Part shown: piece by piece, positions 34,315 through 43,055 of the stretch
Numbering within the stretch: position 1 is the stretch's first letter
Layout of the letters: every line of letters begins with the position of its first letter
Assembly: GCA_958454405.1 (NCBI GenBank)
Contig: CAUEBO010000017.1
Span: 1 to 44,319 of the forward strand
Length of the DNA stretch: 44,319 nt
Direction of reading: 5' to 3'
Source of the DNA: an uncultured Eggerthellaceae bacterium
GTDB taxonomy: Bacteria; Actinomycetota; Coriobacteriia; Coriobacteriales; Eggerthellaceae
The notes under the pieces: generated by a model
What the model was told of the DNA's origin: nothing
The model's database searches: none
The model's input: the letters and a program-made list of their open reading frames with translations, nothing else
Made by a program: the position numbers and the translations under genes

Positions 34315-34509
34315 ATGAAATCGAAGGGATTCAAGATCGTCGTCGGAGTGCTGGTCGTCCTCGTCGTCGTGCTGGGCGGCTTGCTGGCGATCAAGAGCAT
34401 GGGGCTGGCGGACGGTGCCGCTTCCGCGCAGGACGACGGGGCGGTCACGGACGGTTCCGGCATGGCGATGCCCGCCGACAGCGGGATCGTCACCGTTCCG
34501 GCCGATTAG
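34315..34509 (+). CDS. Small membrane protein leading the export operon
   Basis: A 64-residue protein with ATG at 34315 and a strong GGAAGGAG site 6 nt upstream. It starts MKSKGFK, then a Val/Leu/Gly-rich membrane helix (about 8-26), and a short extracytoplasmic tail rich in Ala, Gly, Asp and Met. The helix could be a signal-anchor or an uncleaved signal peptide. It is the first gene after the regulated promoter and lies 48 bp before the membrane-fusion protein. No family is recognised. It may be a regulatory subunit of the transporter or a secreted peptide substrate (inference). Confidence 0.7.
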   Translation: MKSKGFKIVVGVLVVLVVVLGGLLAIKSMGLADGAASAQDDGAVTDGSGMAMPADSGIVTVPAD

Positions 34510-34557
34510 GCTGGGAGTCGGCTGAATGGTTTGCATGCGAGCGAAAGGATTGCGATC

Positions 34558-35472
34558 GTGAAGAGCATGGTGGGAAAGGCCGTCGTCGTCGTGCTGCTGC
34601 TTGCGGCGGTGGGCGGTTTGGCCGTCTGGCTCGCGTACGGCGACGACATCGCGCAGTCGATGTCCGGAACTCAGCGGGAAGCACCTCCTGCCACGGCGCC
34701 CGTCGCACGCGAAACAGTGCAGAAGAGCGTGACTGGCGTTGGCGAGGTGAAGCCGATCGCGACCGAGAAGCTCAGGCCGGCCGACAGCTGGCACTGGCTC
34801 AAGTCGTTCGATGCGCCGTTGAACAAGCGCATCGCGGCCGGAGACACGCTGGTGACGTACTCGAACGGCGAGAAGTGGGTCGCTCCCTACGACATGGTGG
34901 TCACCTCATACGAGCTGCCCAAGAAGAACAAGGGGGCGGTGACGAAGGACGACCACTACATCGAGGCGCAGCGCATCGACTCGGTGGGCGTCGCTCTGCC
35001 GGTTTCCGAGAGCGATCTGGCGTCGCTCGCCGAAGGCCAGAAGGTGAAGGTGAAGCTGGCCGCCGATGAGGAGCGCGAGTACGAGGGCGTCATATCCAAC
35101 ATCAACGAGGTGGGCACGTACGGCGATACCGGCTCCAAGTTCACGGTCACCGTCAAGGTGCCCAACGACGGCAGCATCAAGCTGGGCATGTCCGCGAACC
35201 TGGCCATTGCCGTGGCCGAGGCGGCCGATGCGCTGACGGTTCCGGTGAGCGCCGTGAACGGCGCGGGCGAGGACAAGTACGTCGACGTCTTCGATGAGGA
35301 AACCGGGGAGACCCGGCAGGTTCCCGTCGCCACCGGCATCACCGACGGCATGATCGTCGAGGTTGCGGGCGAGGGCCTGCGGGAAGGCGACCTCGTGGTG
35401 CTCAACGAGGAGGGCGCGGATTCGTCGGATGCGGCCGGCAAGCCGCCCGTGCTCGTCACCGCGGACGAGTAG
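34558..35472 (+). CDS. MacA-like membrane-fusion (periplasmic adaptor) protein
   Basis: A 304-residue protein with one N-terminal membrane anchor (about 5-24) and an HlyD/MacA-type adaptor body: biotinyl-lipoyl-like strands (VTGVGEVKP, KRIAAGDTLVTYSNGE), a beta-barrel region (VALPVSESDLASLAEGQKV) and a C-terminal SVNGAGED-type region. It is shorter than MacA and lacks the long coiled-coil hairpin that reaches an outer-membrane channel, which fits a single-membrane cell. The start is GTG at 34558 with AAAGGAT 7 nt upstream. The order adaptor, ATPase, permease follows, as in MacAB-type exporters of peptides or macrolides. Confidence 0.85.
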   Translation: MKSMVGKAVVVVLLLAAVGGLAVWLAYGDDIAQSMSGTQREAPPATAPVARETVQKSVTGVGEVKPIATEKLRPADSWHWLKSFDAPLNKRIAAGDTLVTYSNGEKWVAPYDMVVTSYELPKKNKGAVTKDDHYIEAQRIDSVGVALPVSESDLASLAEGQKVKVKLAADEEREYEGVISNINEVGTYGDTGSKFTVTVKVPNDGSIKLGMSANLAIAVAEAADALTVPVSAVNGAGEDKYVDVFDEETGETRQVPVATGITDGMIVEVAGEGLREGDLVVLNEEGADSSDAAGKPPVLVTADE

Positions 35473-35491
35473 GGCAGACGGGAGCATCCTC

Positions 35492-36167
<676 letters not shown>

Positions 36168-36178
<11 letters not shown>

Positions 36179-37328
36179 CCATCTTGCCCGGACGGCGGTC
36201 CGGGCCGTGTTCCAGAACGGGTTGCGTACGGCGCTCACCATGCTGGGCCTGGTCATCGGCATCTCGTCGGTCATCATCCTCGTGGGAATCGGCGACGGAT
36301 CGAACCAGCAGGTGCGCGACCGGATGAAGGAGCTGGGCGGCGACTCGCTGTCCGCCTACGTGTACGGCGGGGAGCTTGGCTACGACGACCTCGCCGGCAT
36401 CGCCGGGCTCGACTCGGTGGACGCGGCCGCTCCCTCGAAACCGCTGTCCAAGAAGCTCTCGGTCGGCACGACGGTATCCAAGAAGGCGTCCGTCGAAGCC
36501 TCGGACGAGAACTACCTGGGCGTGCGCAACCTCAAGCTGCTGGCGGGCCGCAACCTCAGCGCCGTCGACCGCGAGAACCGCAGCAAGGTGATCGTGCTGG
36601 GCGCCGACGTGGCTTCCGAGCTGTTCGGCTCCGCTGACGCGGTGGGCCGGAAGGTGAAGGTCGACGGCGACGAGTTCACCGTGGTCGGCGTGCTGCAGAA
36701 CCAGGGCCAGTCGATGGGCCTCAACACGGGAAGCCTGGGGCTCATCCCCTTGGCCACCGCGGTGGGCATGGGAGAGGGCGACTCCATCGAGTCGTTCTAC
36801 GCCAAGGCGAGCGACGAGGACGCCGTGGAGGAGGCCAAGCGGGCCATCGGCTCGTACTTGACCGGAAGCGCAAACATCGGTGCAGGCCAGTTCGACGTCA
36901 TATCGCAAGACGAGATGCTGAGCGCGGGCAGCGGCATCGACGACACGATGACGCTGCTGCTGGCGGGCATCGCGGGCATCTCGCTCGTGGTGGCGGGCAT
37001 CGGCGTGATGAACGTCATGCTGGTGTCGGTGACCGAGCGCACGCGCGAGATCGGCATCAAGAAGGCCCTCGGCGCCCGCCGTTCGGACATCCTCGTGCAG
37101 TTTCTGCTGGAAGCGCTCATCATCAGCATCGTCGGCGGCGCGCTGGGCATAGCCGTGGGCATCGCGATGGGCATGCTGTCGAGCACGGTCGGGATGGCGT
37201 TCGTCGTGTCGTGGAACATCGTATGGGTGGCCGTGGCGGCCAGCACGGCCATCGGCCTCGTGTTCGGCATCTTCCCGGCTTACCGTGCCTCGCGCAAGAA
37301 CCCCATCGAGGCGCTGCGCGCGGAGTAG
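36168..37328 (+). CDS. MacB-like FtsX-family ABC permease
   Basis: A 386-residue permease with membrane helix 1 (about 18-40, ALTMLGLVIGISSVIILVGI), a large extracytoplasmic MacB_PCD-type domain (about 45-260) and a three-helix FtsX domain at the C-terminus. Typical motifs are GIGVMNVMLVSVTERTREIG, KKALGARRSDI and FPAYRASRKNPIEALR. It has no fused ATPase and is paired with the separate ATPase gene it overlaps. AAGGAGGG lies just before the ATG. It closes a four-gene operon (64-residue protein, adaptor, ATPase, permease) facing the two-component genes, so it probably exports an antimicrobial peptide or envelope stressor (inference). Confidence 0.93.
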
Positions 37329-37766
37329 CGGCTCTGTCGGGCGCTTTCGTGCATGCCGGCGAGAGGCGGAGCCTGTTGTCGGATCGGCGGCGCACGGCAG
37401 GACTTGCGGCGGACGGGCGAGGCGCGCCGTCCGCCGCGCGCGAAAAGCGAGCATGCGACACCATGCGGCCCCGCCCGCCTTCGTCGCAACGGCAGCGTGC
37501 GGCTCGGGCAATTTGTCGGGAAATTGGGAAGTCTTCTTCTCATGCGGCCGCATTTGATGTACTATACCCAGAGTTGTCCGGCAGACGTGTCCATGCAACC
37601 CCGATCGGATCCGCGAAAAGCGTGAGGCCGACATGGACGCGAAACGGGACTCGGCGGGGGTTCGATGCATGCAGCAGCAGGCGTTGGAATCTGTCGCAGT
37701 CCGTTTCGATCTGCGAGGACCGCTCTGTGATCAGGCGAGACAAGAATCGCCGAGGCATGGGGTCAT
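37329..37766. other. 438 bp gap between the permease and tRNA-Pro
   Basis: No convincing gene is seen. A strong GC hairpin GCGGCGGACGG (37406-37416) / CCGTCCGCCGC (37427-37437) may end the export operon, although it lacks a T-run. A 12 bp perfect palindrome ATGCGGCCGCAT (37543-37554) lies just before a -10-like TACTAT (37561-37566). That pair could be an operator and promoter for a transcript reaching the tRNA about 200 bp on. Confidence 0.4.
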
Positions 37767-37843
37767 CGGGATGTGGCTCAGCTTGGTAGAGCGCTGCGTT
37801 CGGGACGCAGAGGCCGCAGGTTCAAATCCTGTCATCCCGACCA
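37767..37843 (+). tRNA. tRNA-Pro (anticodon CGG)
   Basis: Acceptor stem CGGGATG (37767-37773) pairs with CATCCCG (37833-37839), with discriminator A and encoded CCA (37841-37843). The D arm is GCTC-AGCTTGGTA-GAGC, the anticodon arm is CTGCG-TTCGGGA-CGCAG giving anticodon CGG, and the T arm is GCAGG-TTCAAAT-CCTGT. All parts fit a standard 77-nt cloverleaf. It reads proline codon CCG, common in this GC-rich genome. Confidence 0.97.
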
Positions 37844-37851
37844 TGGAGCTG

Positions 37852-37890
37852 AAAGGGATGTGCTTTCGACCAAAAGAACATCCCTTTTTT
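37852..37890 (+). terminator. Terminator after tRNA-Pro
   Basis: Stem AAAGGGATGT (37852-37861) pairs with ACATCCCTTT (37878-37887) over a 16-nt loop, and the T-run continues to 37890. It lies 8 bp after the tRNA CCA end. Confidence 0.85.
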
Positions 37891-37971
37891 GCATAGATGT
37901 GCTACTCTGGCGAGGCCGGAGTGGGCGGGCCTGTGAAGACGGGTTCCGCACGAGCAACTTTGGAGGGCTGT

Positions 37972-38232
37972 ATGAAAATCCTTGGAATGGGAATGCCGGA
38001 GCTTCTCATCATCCTCGCGGTGATTCTGCTTATTTTCGGGCCGAAGAACCTTCCGAAACTTGGCAGCGCGCTCGGCAAGACCGTCAAGAATCTCCGCGAA
38101 GGCATCGGCGGTGGCGACAAAGCCATCGAAGAGGTCGAGGAGGACGATGAGGAAGAGATCGTCGAGGAAGAGCCGGTGAAGAAGACCACGGCCAAGAAGA
38201 CGACCACGGCAGCCAAGAAAAAGGCTGAGTAG
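37972..38232 (+). CDS. tatA: Sec-independent protein translocase TatA
   Basis: An 86-residue TatA/E protein. The short N-terminal membrane helix (about 8-24, MPELLIILAVILLIF) is followed by the hinge FGPKNLPKLGSALGKTVKNLREG, an amphipathic helix on the membrane surface, and an acidic then Lys/Thr-rich tail. TatA multimers form the passage for folded twin-arginine substrates; the flavoprotein reductase at 2608-4182 is one such substrate in this window. TTTGGAGG lies 5 nt before the ATG. No tatB or tatC is adjacent, so the Tat genes are scattered. A clear terminator follows, so it is transcribed alone. Confidence 0.95.
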   Translation: MKILGMGMPELLIILAVILLIFGPKNLPKLGSALGKTVKNLREGIGGGDKAIEEVEEDDEEEIVEEEPVKKTTAKKTTTAAKKKAE

Positions 38233-38255
38233 GCAGAGCTGGTTTTGCTTGGTAT

Positions 38256-38299
38256 GCGGTATGTGCAGACGGCTCGCGTCTCGCACATACCGCTTTTTT
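38256..38299 (+). terminator. Terminator after tatA
   Basis: An 11 bp stem GCGGTATGTGC (38256-38266) / GCACATACCGC (38283-38293) with a GC-rich loop is followed by six T (38294-38299). Confidence 0.9.
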
Positions 38300-38408
38300 C
38301 ATATAGCGCCGGACTCGTTCCGCGCTTTCCAACCGTCAGCATAAAGGTATCGGAATGCACGCTTGCAGCATCGGGCGTGCCTGTTTTGCACTTGGATAGG
38401 TGACAGAT

Positions 38409-38879
38409 ATGGCAGATGGCAACTTCATTCTCACGCAAGAGGGCAAGGAAAAGCTCGAAGAAGAGCTGCATTACCTCGAGACGGAGAAGCGCGCCGAAAT
38501 CGGCGAGCGCATCAAGGTCGCCCGCGAGTTCGGCGACATCTCGGAGAACTCGGAGTACGACGACGCCAAGAACGAGCAGGGCATGATGGAGGCGCGCATC
38601 GCCGAGATCAGCCGCATCCTCTCCGAGGCGACGGTGGTCAACACTCCGAAGCGCTCGAACAGCGTGCACATCGGATCGACCGTCACCGTGGACATGGGCG
38701 GCCGCGAGCGCGTGTTCACCATCGTGGGCGGCGCGGAGAGCGACGCCGCCGCCGGCAAGATCTCGAACGAGTCGCCGGTCGGCGCTGCGCTGCTCGGGCA
38801 CAAGAAGGGCGACAAGGTGCAGGCCACCGGCCCCACGGGCCGCGAGATCGACATGACGATCGAGAAGATCGAACACTAG
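38409..38879 (+). CDS. greA: Transcription elongation factor GreA
   Basis: Binds the RNA polymerase secondary channel and triggers cleavage of backtracked RNA. The 156-residue length fits. The N-terminal coiled coil (about 8-75) includes LTQEGKEKLEEELHYLE and carries the tip acidic pair in DISENSEYDDAKNEQG. The C-terminal FKBP-like domain has ERVFTIVGGAESDAAAGKISNESPVGAALLGHKKGD. The start at ATG 38409 has AGGTG about 7 nt upstream; an in-frame GTG at 38400 is possible. The 176 bp upstream spacer holds the tatA terminator. Structured repeat copy 3 starts 4 nt after the stop. Confidence 0.96.
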   Translation: MADGNFILTQEGKEKLEEELHYLETEKRAEIGERIKVAREFGDISENSEYDDAKNEQGMMEARIAEISRILSEATVVNTPKRSNSVHIGSTVTVDMGGRERVFTIVGGAESDAAAGKISNESPVGAALLGHKKGDKVQATGPTGREIDMTIEKIEH

Positions 38880-38882
38880 AGG

Positions 38883-39048
38883 GTTCAGCGGCCTGCCGGC
38901 CGTTGGAACGAAGTCGACGCTGCGGGCCTCTGCGGCACCCTTCCTTGGCGCGCTAGCGAAGGCTCACGTACTCAAGTGCGCTTCGCTTTCGCCATCACGC
39001 CAATGCGGGGCACCGCAGAGGCCCTCTCTGATTTACTACGCCAACCTG
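38883..39048. repeat. Bipartite structured repeat, copy 3 (greA-lysS)
   Basis: The short hairpin pairs GTTCAGCGGCC (38883-38893) with GGCCGTTGGAAC (38898-38909), with one bulge and a loop of TGCC. The box TCGACGCTGCGG follows (38914-38925). The long hairpin has a perfect 12 bp outer stem GGGCCTCTGCGG (38924-38935) / CCGCAGAGGCCC (39013-39024) and apical stem GTACT/AGTGC near 38968-38979. The tail CTCTGATTT ends CCAACCTG at 39048, just before the lysS ribosome site. Confidence 0.85.
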
Positions 39049-39066
39049 TGATCTGAAGGACGACCT

Positions 39067-41043
39067 ATGAGCGACACGACGAACACCAACCCCGATGCGA
39101 CCGACGAGCCTCAGGCTGTCGAAGACGATCCCATCGCGGTGCGCCGCGCGAAGCGCGAGGCGTTGCTGGCGGCGGGCGCCGATCCCTACGGCCATGCATT
39201 CACGTACTCGCACCATCTGGCCGACCTGGTCGAGCGCTACGCCGGTTTGGAAGACGGCGCGTCCACCGAAGACGAGGTGCAGGTGGCGGGCCGCGTCATG
39301 GCCAAGCGCGACCAGGGCAAGCTTGCGTTTTTGGAGCTGCGCGACGCTACAGGCGACATCCAGCTGTTCTGCCGCATCAACGCGCTGGGCGAGGATGCCT
39401 TCGCCCGTCTGAAGGACCTCGACGTGGGCGACTGGATCGGCGTGGAGGGCACCATGATGCGCACGAAGCGCGGGCAGCTGTCCGTGTCCGTGCAGTCCTT
39501 CGAGCTTCTTTCCAAGTCGCTGCGCCCGCTTCCCGAGAAGTTCCACGGCCTGGCCGACAAGGAGACGCGCTATCGCCAGCGCTACGTCGACCTGGTCATG
39601 AATCCTGAAGTGAAGGGAACGTTCGAGAAGCGCTTCAAGATCATCGCGGCCATCCGCCGCTACATGGAGGACCAGGGCTTCTACGAAGTGGAAACGCCCA
39701 TCCTGCACCCCATCCTCGGCGGAGCGAACGCGCGCCCCTTCGTCACGCATCACAACGCGCTGGACAAGGACTTCTACCTGCGCATCGCCACCGAACTGCA
39801 CCTGAAGCGCCTTTTGGTGGGCGGCTTCGAGAAGGTGTTCGAGATAGGCCGGCAGTTCCGCAACGAGGGCATGGACCCCTACCACAATCCCGAGTTCACC
39901 ACGATGGAGGCCTACCAGGCGTTTTCCGACCTGGAGGGCATGATGGACCTCACGCAGGGCTACATCCAGGCCGCGGCGCTCGCCGCCTGCGGCACGTTGC
40001 AGATAACCTACCAGGGCGCCGACATCGACCTGTCGGGCGAATGGCGCCGCGCCTCCATGATCGAGCTGGCCAGCGAGGGCGCGGGTGAGGACGTCAGCTT
40101 CGAGCGCACGCGCGAGGAGTTGGCGGCCATCCTGGAGAAGCACGGGGGGCATGCGGAAGACGCTTGGGGCAAAGGCAAGCTCATCGCCGAGATATTCGAG
40201 GCGGTGGCCGAAGCCAAGCTCGTGCAGCCCACGTTCGTGGTCGACCATCCGCTGGAGGTGTCCCCGCTTGCCAAGAAGAAAGCGGACGATCCGAACCTCA
40301 CCGAGCGCTTCGAACTGTTCATCTGCGGCCACGAGTACGCCAACGCCTTCGGCGAGCTGAACGATCCCGTGGACCAGGCAGAGCGCTTCCGCAAGCAGGT
40401 GGAGGCGAAGGACCTGGGCGACGACGAGGCCATGGGCTACGACGACGACTACGTGCGCGCGTTGGAGTACGGCATGCCGCCGGCGGGCGGCGTGGGCGTG
40501 GGCATCGACCGTCTGGTCATGCTGCTCACCGACGCCCCGTCCATCCGCGACGTGCTGCTGTTCCCCCACATGCGCGACGAGGCGCCGACGGGCGCCCGCC
40601 AGCGTCCGGCCCAGCCTGCCGTCCGCGCCGAGGCGCCCGCCGCAGCTCCCATCGACTTCTCGAAAGTGGTCGTCGAGCCGCTGTTCGAAGACGAGGTGGA
40701 CTTCGACACGTTCAGCAAGTCGGACTTCCGCGCCGTGAAGGTGAAGGAGTGCGTCGCCGTTCCGAAGAGCAAGAAGCTCTTGCAGTTCACGCTCGATGAT
40801 GGCACGGGTTCCGATCGCGTCATACTGTCCGGCATCCACGCCTACTACGAGCCGGAGGAGCTGGTGGGCCGCACGCTCATCGCCATCACGAACCTGCCGC
40901 CGCGCACTATGATGGGCGTGGACTCGTGCGGCATGCTGCTCTCGGCCATCCACGAGGAGCCGGGCGAGGGCGGCGAGCCCGAGGAGCGCCTGAACCTCCT
41001 GATGGTGGACGACCGCATTCCCGCCGGTGCCAAGCTGTACTAG
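39067..41043 (+). CDS. lysS: Class II lysyl-tRNA synthetase with fused tRNA-binding domain
   Basis: Charges tRNA-Lys. The 658-residue product has the usual OB-fold anticodon domain (about 75-185, VAGRVMAKRDQGKLAFLELRD) and class II catalytic core: motif 2 KVFEIGRQFRNEGMD and motif 3 GVGVGIDRLVMLLT. After a short Ala/Pro linker (about 510-527) it carries an extra 130 residues matching the Trbp111/EMAPII-type tRNA-binding domain (FSKSDFRAVKVKECVAVP, LLQFTLDDG, VGRTLIAITNLPPRTMMG, SCGMLLSA). In bacteria that domain is more often fused to MetRS or PheRS-beta, or free-standing. GAAGGAC precedes the ATG. The leader is filled by structured repeat copy 3. A strong terminator follows the stop. Confidence 0.95.
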   Translation: MSDTTNTNPDATDEPQAVEDDPIAVRRAKREALLAAGADPYGHAFTYSHHLADLVERYAGLEDGASTEDEVQVAGRVMAKRDQGKLAFLELRDATGDIQLFCRINALGEDAFARLKDLDVGDWIGVEGTMMRTKRGQLSVSVQSFELLSKSLRPLPEKFHGLADKETRYRQRYVDLVMNPEVKGTFEKRFKIIAAIRRYMEDQGFYEVETPILHPILGGANARPFVTHHNALDKDFYLRIATELHLKRLLVGGFEKVFEIGRQFRNEGMDPYHNPEFTTMEAYQAFSDLEGMMDLTQGYIQAAALAACGTLQITYQGADIDLSGEWRRASMIELASEGAGEDVSFERTREELAAILEKHGGHAEDAWGKGKLIAEIFEAVAEAKLVQPTFVVDHPLEVSPLAKKKADDPNLTERFELFICGHEYANAFGELNDPVDQAERFRKQVEAKDLGDDEAMGYDDDYVRALEYGMPPAGGVGVGIDRLVMLLTDAPSIRDVLLFPHMRDEAPTGARQRPAQPAVRAEAPAAAPIDFSKVVVEPLFEDEVDFDTFSKSDFRAVKVKECVAVPKSKKLLQFTLDDGTGSDRVILSGIHAYYEPEELVGRTLIAITNLPPRTMMGVDSCGMLLSAIHEEPGEGGEPEERLNLLMVDDRIPAGAKLY

Positions 41044-41068
41044 CTTTCCTGCTCGAACCGCTTCCAAC

Positions 41069-41106
41069 GAAGGCCGCCCGCGCGCATCGTCGCCCGGGCG
41101 GCCTTC
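41069..41106 (+). terminator. Terminator after lysS
   Basis: A 12 bp stem GAAGGCCGCCCG (41069-41080) / CGGGCGGCCTTC (41095-41106) lies 25 bp after the lysS stop. The T tract is short (TTCTGC). The rest of the 464 bp gap up to 41507 holds repeat copy B and otherwise no gene. Confidence 0.7.
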
Positions 41107-41274
41107 TGCATGCCGGTGGGCTCGGCCGGGCCGCGACGTGTTGCGTCGTGCTTTCCGAGGCTGCGTGTCGGCGTTTTCCCCAACCATGAACGCCGCGAGG
41201 CCTGATGGGATGCGTCCGAGGTTCTGGAGGCAGATGTCGGCGCTCTTCGGGGGGGGCATCGCCGTCAGCGCAAG

Positions 41275-41460
41275 CAAAACCCGGTTTCGTGGCAGGTTTT
41301 GACGTTGGTTGATCGTCCGGAAGGCGGAAGTCCTTTGCTTTGACGTTTCGCCTTCGCTGACTCACGGCGAAAGGCCTGATCGCAAACGCTCTCCCGCTGT
41401 TGGCTTGCCACAAAGCATAAGCCCATGATCAACCAACGTCGTTTTTTGCCAGGAACCTGT
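41275..41460. repeat. Inverted-end repeat, copy B (after lysS)
   Basis: The left end CAAAACCCGGTTTCGTGGCAG (from 41275) continues GTTTTGACGTTGGTTGATC. The right end has ATGATCAACCAACGTC (41425-41440), TTTTTTGCCAGG and an ACCTG close. The 108 bp core (about 41317-41424) has its own hairpin TTTCGCC/GGCGAAA and a second GCTTGCCACAAAGC that resembles a degenerate element end, hinting at nesting. Confidence 0.75.
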
Positions 41461-41507
41461 CGATTTCGCGCACGCTGCTTGCTGGAGCGGATGGGCGCGC
41501 CGCCATC

Positions 41508-42464
41508 TCAGCCGAGAAGCTCCTTGCGGAGGGCGAACTGGCGGGAGGGGTAGTCTCGGCACGAGGGCCTGATCCTCGTGCCGAGCTGTTTGGCCAGGAT
41601 TTGCGCGAAGCGGTTGTACTCCCGGTAGTTCTCCACCTGCTTCCACGTTGCGGTTACCACGGTAAGGCCGAGCGCCTCGAGCGCGTTTTTGCGCGAGGCG
41701 TCCTCGGCAATGCGTTGGGCGCCGGTGTGGCAGAGGGTACTGTCGTACTCCACGGCTACGCGCCTGTCGGCCCACAGCAGGTCGCAGCGCAGCGAAGAGC
41801 GGTCGGTGGCCCACCGGCTCCGCGCAGGCAGGGGGATGACGGCGTTCATGGCCGGCTGCTCGATGCCGCTCCCGCCGCGCAGGCACGGAAGCGTGATGAG
41901 TTCGGCCAGAGTCGATTCGCGAGGGGAGGCCGAACGGCTCAAGAGGTGGGGTAGCGCCGTTCGGAGGGCTTTCGTCCCGCGAACGCCGTCGGCCTTGCGC
42001 AGGTATGCGGCGATCTTGTCCGGGGACGTGAGTGGCTCTCTGCTCCTCAGCCCGAAGGGTCGGCCCTCGTCAGGCGCGAACGTGCCGCAGAACTCGTATC
42101 CCAAATGAACGGTTCGCGCGAAGCTTGTCGTGAGCGCCACATGAACCAGGGTCAGTTCGGGGCTGGTGACGAAGAGCGGCTCGTCGCAGCCGGGAACGAC
42201 GATGGCCCGCAATGAGCCGGCGGGCAGGGGCATCGTCTTGTGGACCGCGAGGGCGGCGCTTCTTCTGTGGCTTTCGAGCGCGAGCACGTGGATGGGCGGG
42301 GTGAGCGTTCCGCAGTGGACGAGCGGATGGCTGCGCGCCTCATGGACCGAAAGGGCTTTCTGCGGCAGCTCCCGCGCACGGCATTGCTCGCGCGCCGAAC
42401 CTTCGTCGCTGAAGGCCGAGCGCCAGAATTCGAGAGCCGACGTATGGGAGATAACTGTTCGCAT
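41508..42464 (-). CDS. Nuclease-fold protein (DUF559/Vsr-like C-terminus, AbiEi-like N-terminus)
   Basis: A 318-residue protein of unknown function. The C-terminal 140 residues fit a PD-(D/E)XK-like core: the helix PRESTLAELI (181-190), Asp228 in RCDLLW, Glu239-Tyr-Asp241 in RVAVEYDS, and a Lys/Asn-bearing helix SRKNALEALG followed by VVTATWKQV. The N-terminal half has TSALEFW and VTSPELTLVHVA segments that recall actinobacterial AbiEi-antitoxin/DUF559 proteins, but no clear helix-turn-helix is visible. A TAAACT hexamer ends 6 nt before the ATG and no ribosome site is seen, so the transcript may be leaderless. It is bracketed by inverted-end repeats B and C. No partner toxin gene is adjacent. 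Confidence 0.7.
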   Translation of the reverse strand: MRTVISHTSALEFWRSAFSDEGSAREQCRARELPQKALSVHEARSHPLVHCGTLTPPIHVLALESHRRSAALAVHKTMPLPAGSLRAIVVPGCDEPLFVTSPELTLVHVALTTSFARTVHLGYEFCGTFAPDEGRPFGLRSREPLTSPDKIAAYLRKADGVRGTKALRTALPHLLSRSASPRESTLAELITLPCLRGGSGIEQPAMNAVIPLPARSRWATDRSSLRCDLLWADRRVAVEYDSTLCHTGAQRIAEDASRKNALEALGLTVVTATWKQVENYREYNRFAQILAKQLGTRIRPSCRDYPSRQFALRKELLG

Positions 42465-42611
42465 GCTGCGAGTTTACCATGTAATAACACCAGATGAATG
42501 AGTATTTTCGCCTGCTGGATCCGTGCTGGGATTCCGCAAGGTTCGCGTTGGATCCGCGTTGCGCGCGCTGCATCCGCGCGAGGTCCGCCGGGCTCTCCGC
42601 AGGGAGCGAGC

Positions 42612-42812
42612 GCGAAAAACCCGGCTTCGTGGCAGAAAAGGGTGTTAGTTGGCCATCCATGGGCTTCGGCAAGTCGTCTTGGAATCCGTACCGCCTCGTT
42701 TCACCAGGCAAAACGTGCGGCCGAAAAGAAGGGGAGGAAGTGCGGGAGGGAAAGGCCCCGCCGAATGATCAACCAACGTCCTTTTCTGCCACGAAGCCGG
42801 GCTGCCCGCGCT
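42612..42812. repeat. Inverted-end repeat, copy C (before clpC)
   Basis: The left end CGAAAAACCCGGCTTCGTGG (from 42613) continues CAGAAAAGGGTGTTAGTTGG and CCAT. The right end has ATGATCAACCAACGTCC (42775-42791), TTTTCTGCCACGAAGCCGGG to about 42811. In this copy the AAAACGACG of copy A has become AAAAGGGTG, and the opposite end reads CGTCCTTTT, so pairing is largely kept. The core is unrelated to those of A and B. It occupies the middle of a 591 bp gap (42465-43055). Confidence 0.75.
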
Positions 42813-42949
42813 CGCGTGGCAGGCTGGCGACGGCGCTGGCCCACGTTTCAGCTCTTCGTCAAACGTGAGCAGTTTTGGAGGCGTCGGGGAGGGTATGGAC
42901 GCGCCCCGGTGCGCGTCGTGATAGGATGGATTGGTCGTGACGCCTGCGC

Positions 42950-42977
42950 TTGTGGAGCGGACGTGTGCGGCTATATG
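42950..42977 (+). promoter_or_regulatory. Candidate clpC promoter
   Basis: TTGTGG (42950-42955) and TATATG (42972-42977) are spaced 16 bp; TATGCT at 42974-42979 would give 18 bp. Initiation would fall at or near the first bases of the CIRCE element. Confidence 0.5.
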
Positions 42978-42982
42978 CTGTA

Positions 42983-43009
42983 TTGGCACTCTCATAAGAG
43001 GAGTGCTAA
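42983..43009. promoter_or_regulatory. CIRCE operator (HrcA binding site)
   Basis: TTGGCACTC (42983-42991), a 9 nt spacer and GAGTGCTAA (43001-43009) match the CIRCE consensus TTAGCACTC-N9-GAGTGCTAA at all but one position. It lies over the likely transcription start of clpC, so HrcA should repress the gene until heat or protein stress. Confidence 0.95.
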
Positions 43010-43055
43010 AATGGCACGGAACCATACGATAGACTCTGCGAGAATAGAGGCTAGC

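Noticed and set aside
37633..37896. An 87-residue frame crossing tRNA-Pro
   Set aside because: It runs through a perfect tRNA and into its terminator and has no domain.
38880..39066. A T-box or lysine riboswitch before lysS
   Set aside because: No T-box sequence or L-box core is visible, and the same structure occurs in front of glmM and after purH, so it is not lysine-specific.
41508..42464. A complete AbiE-type toxin-antitoxin pair
   Set aside because: Only one gene is present, no nucleotidyltransferase toxin is adjacent, and the N-terminal similarity to AbiEi is weak.
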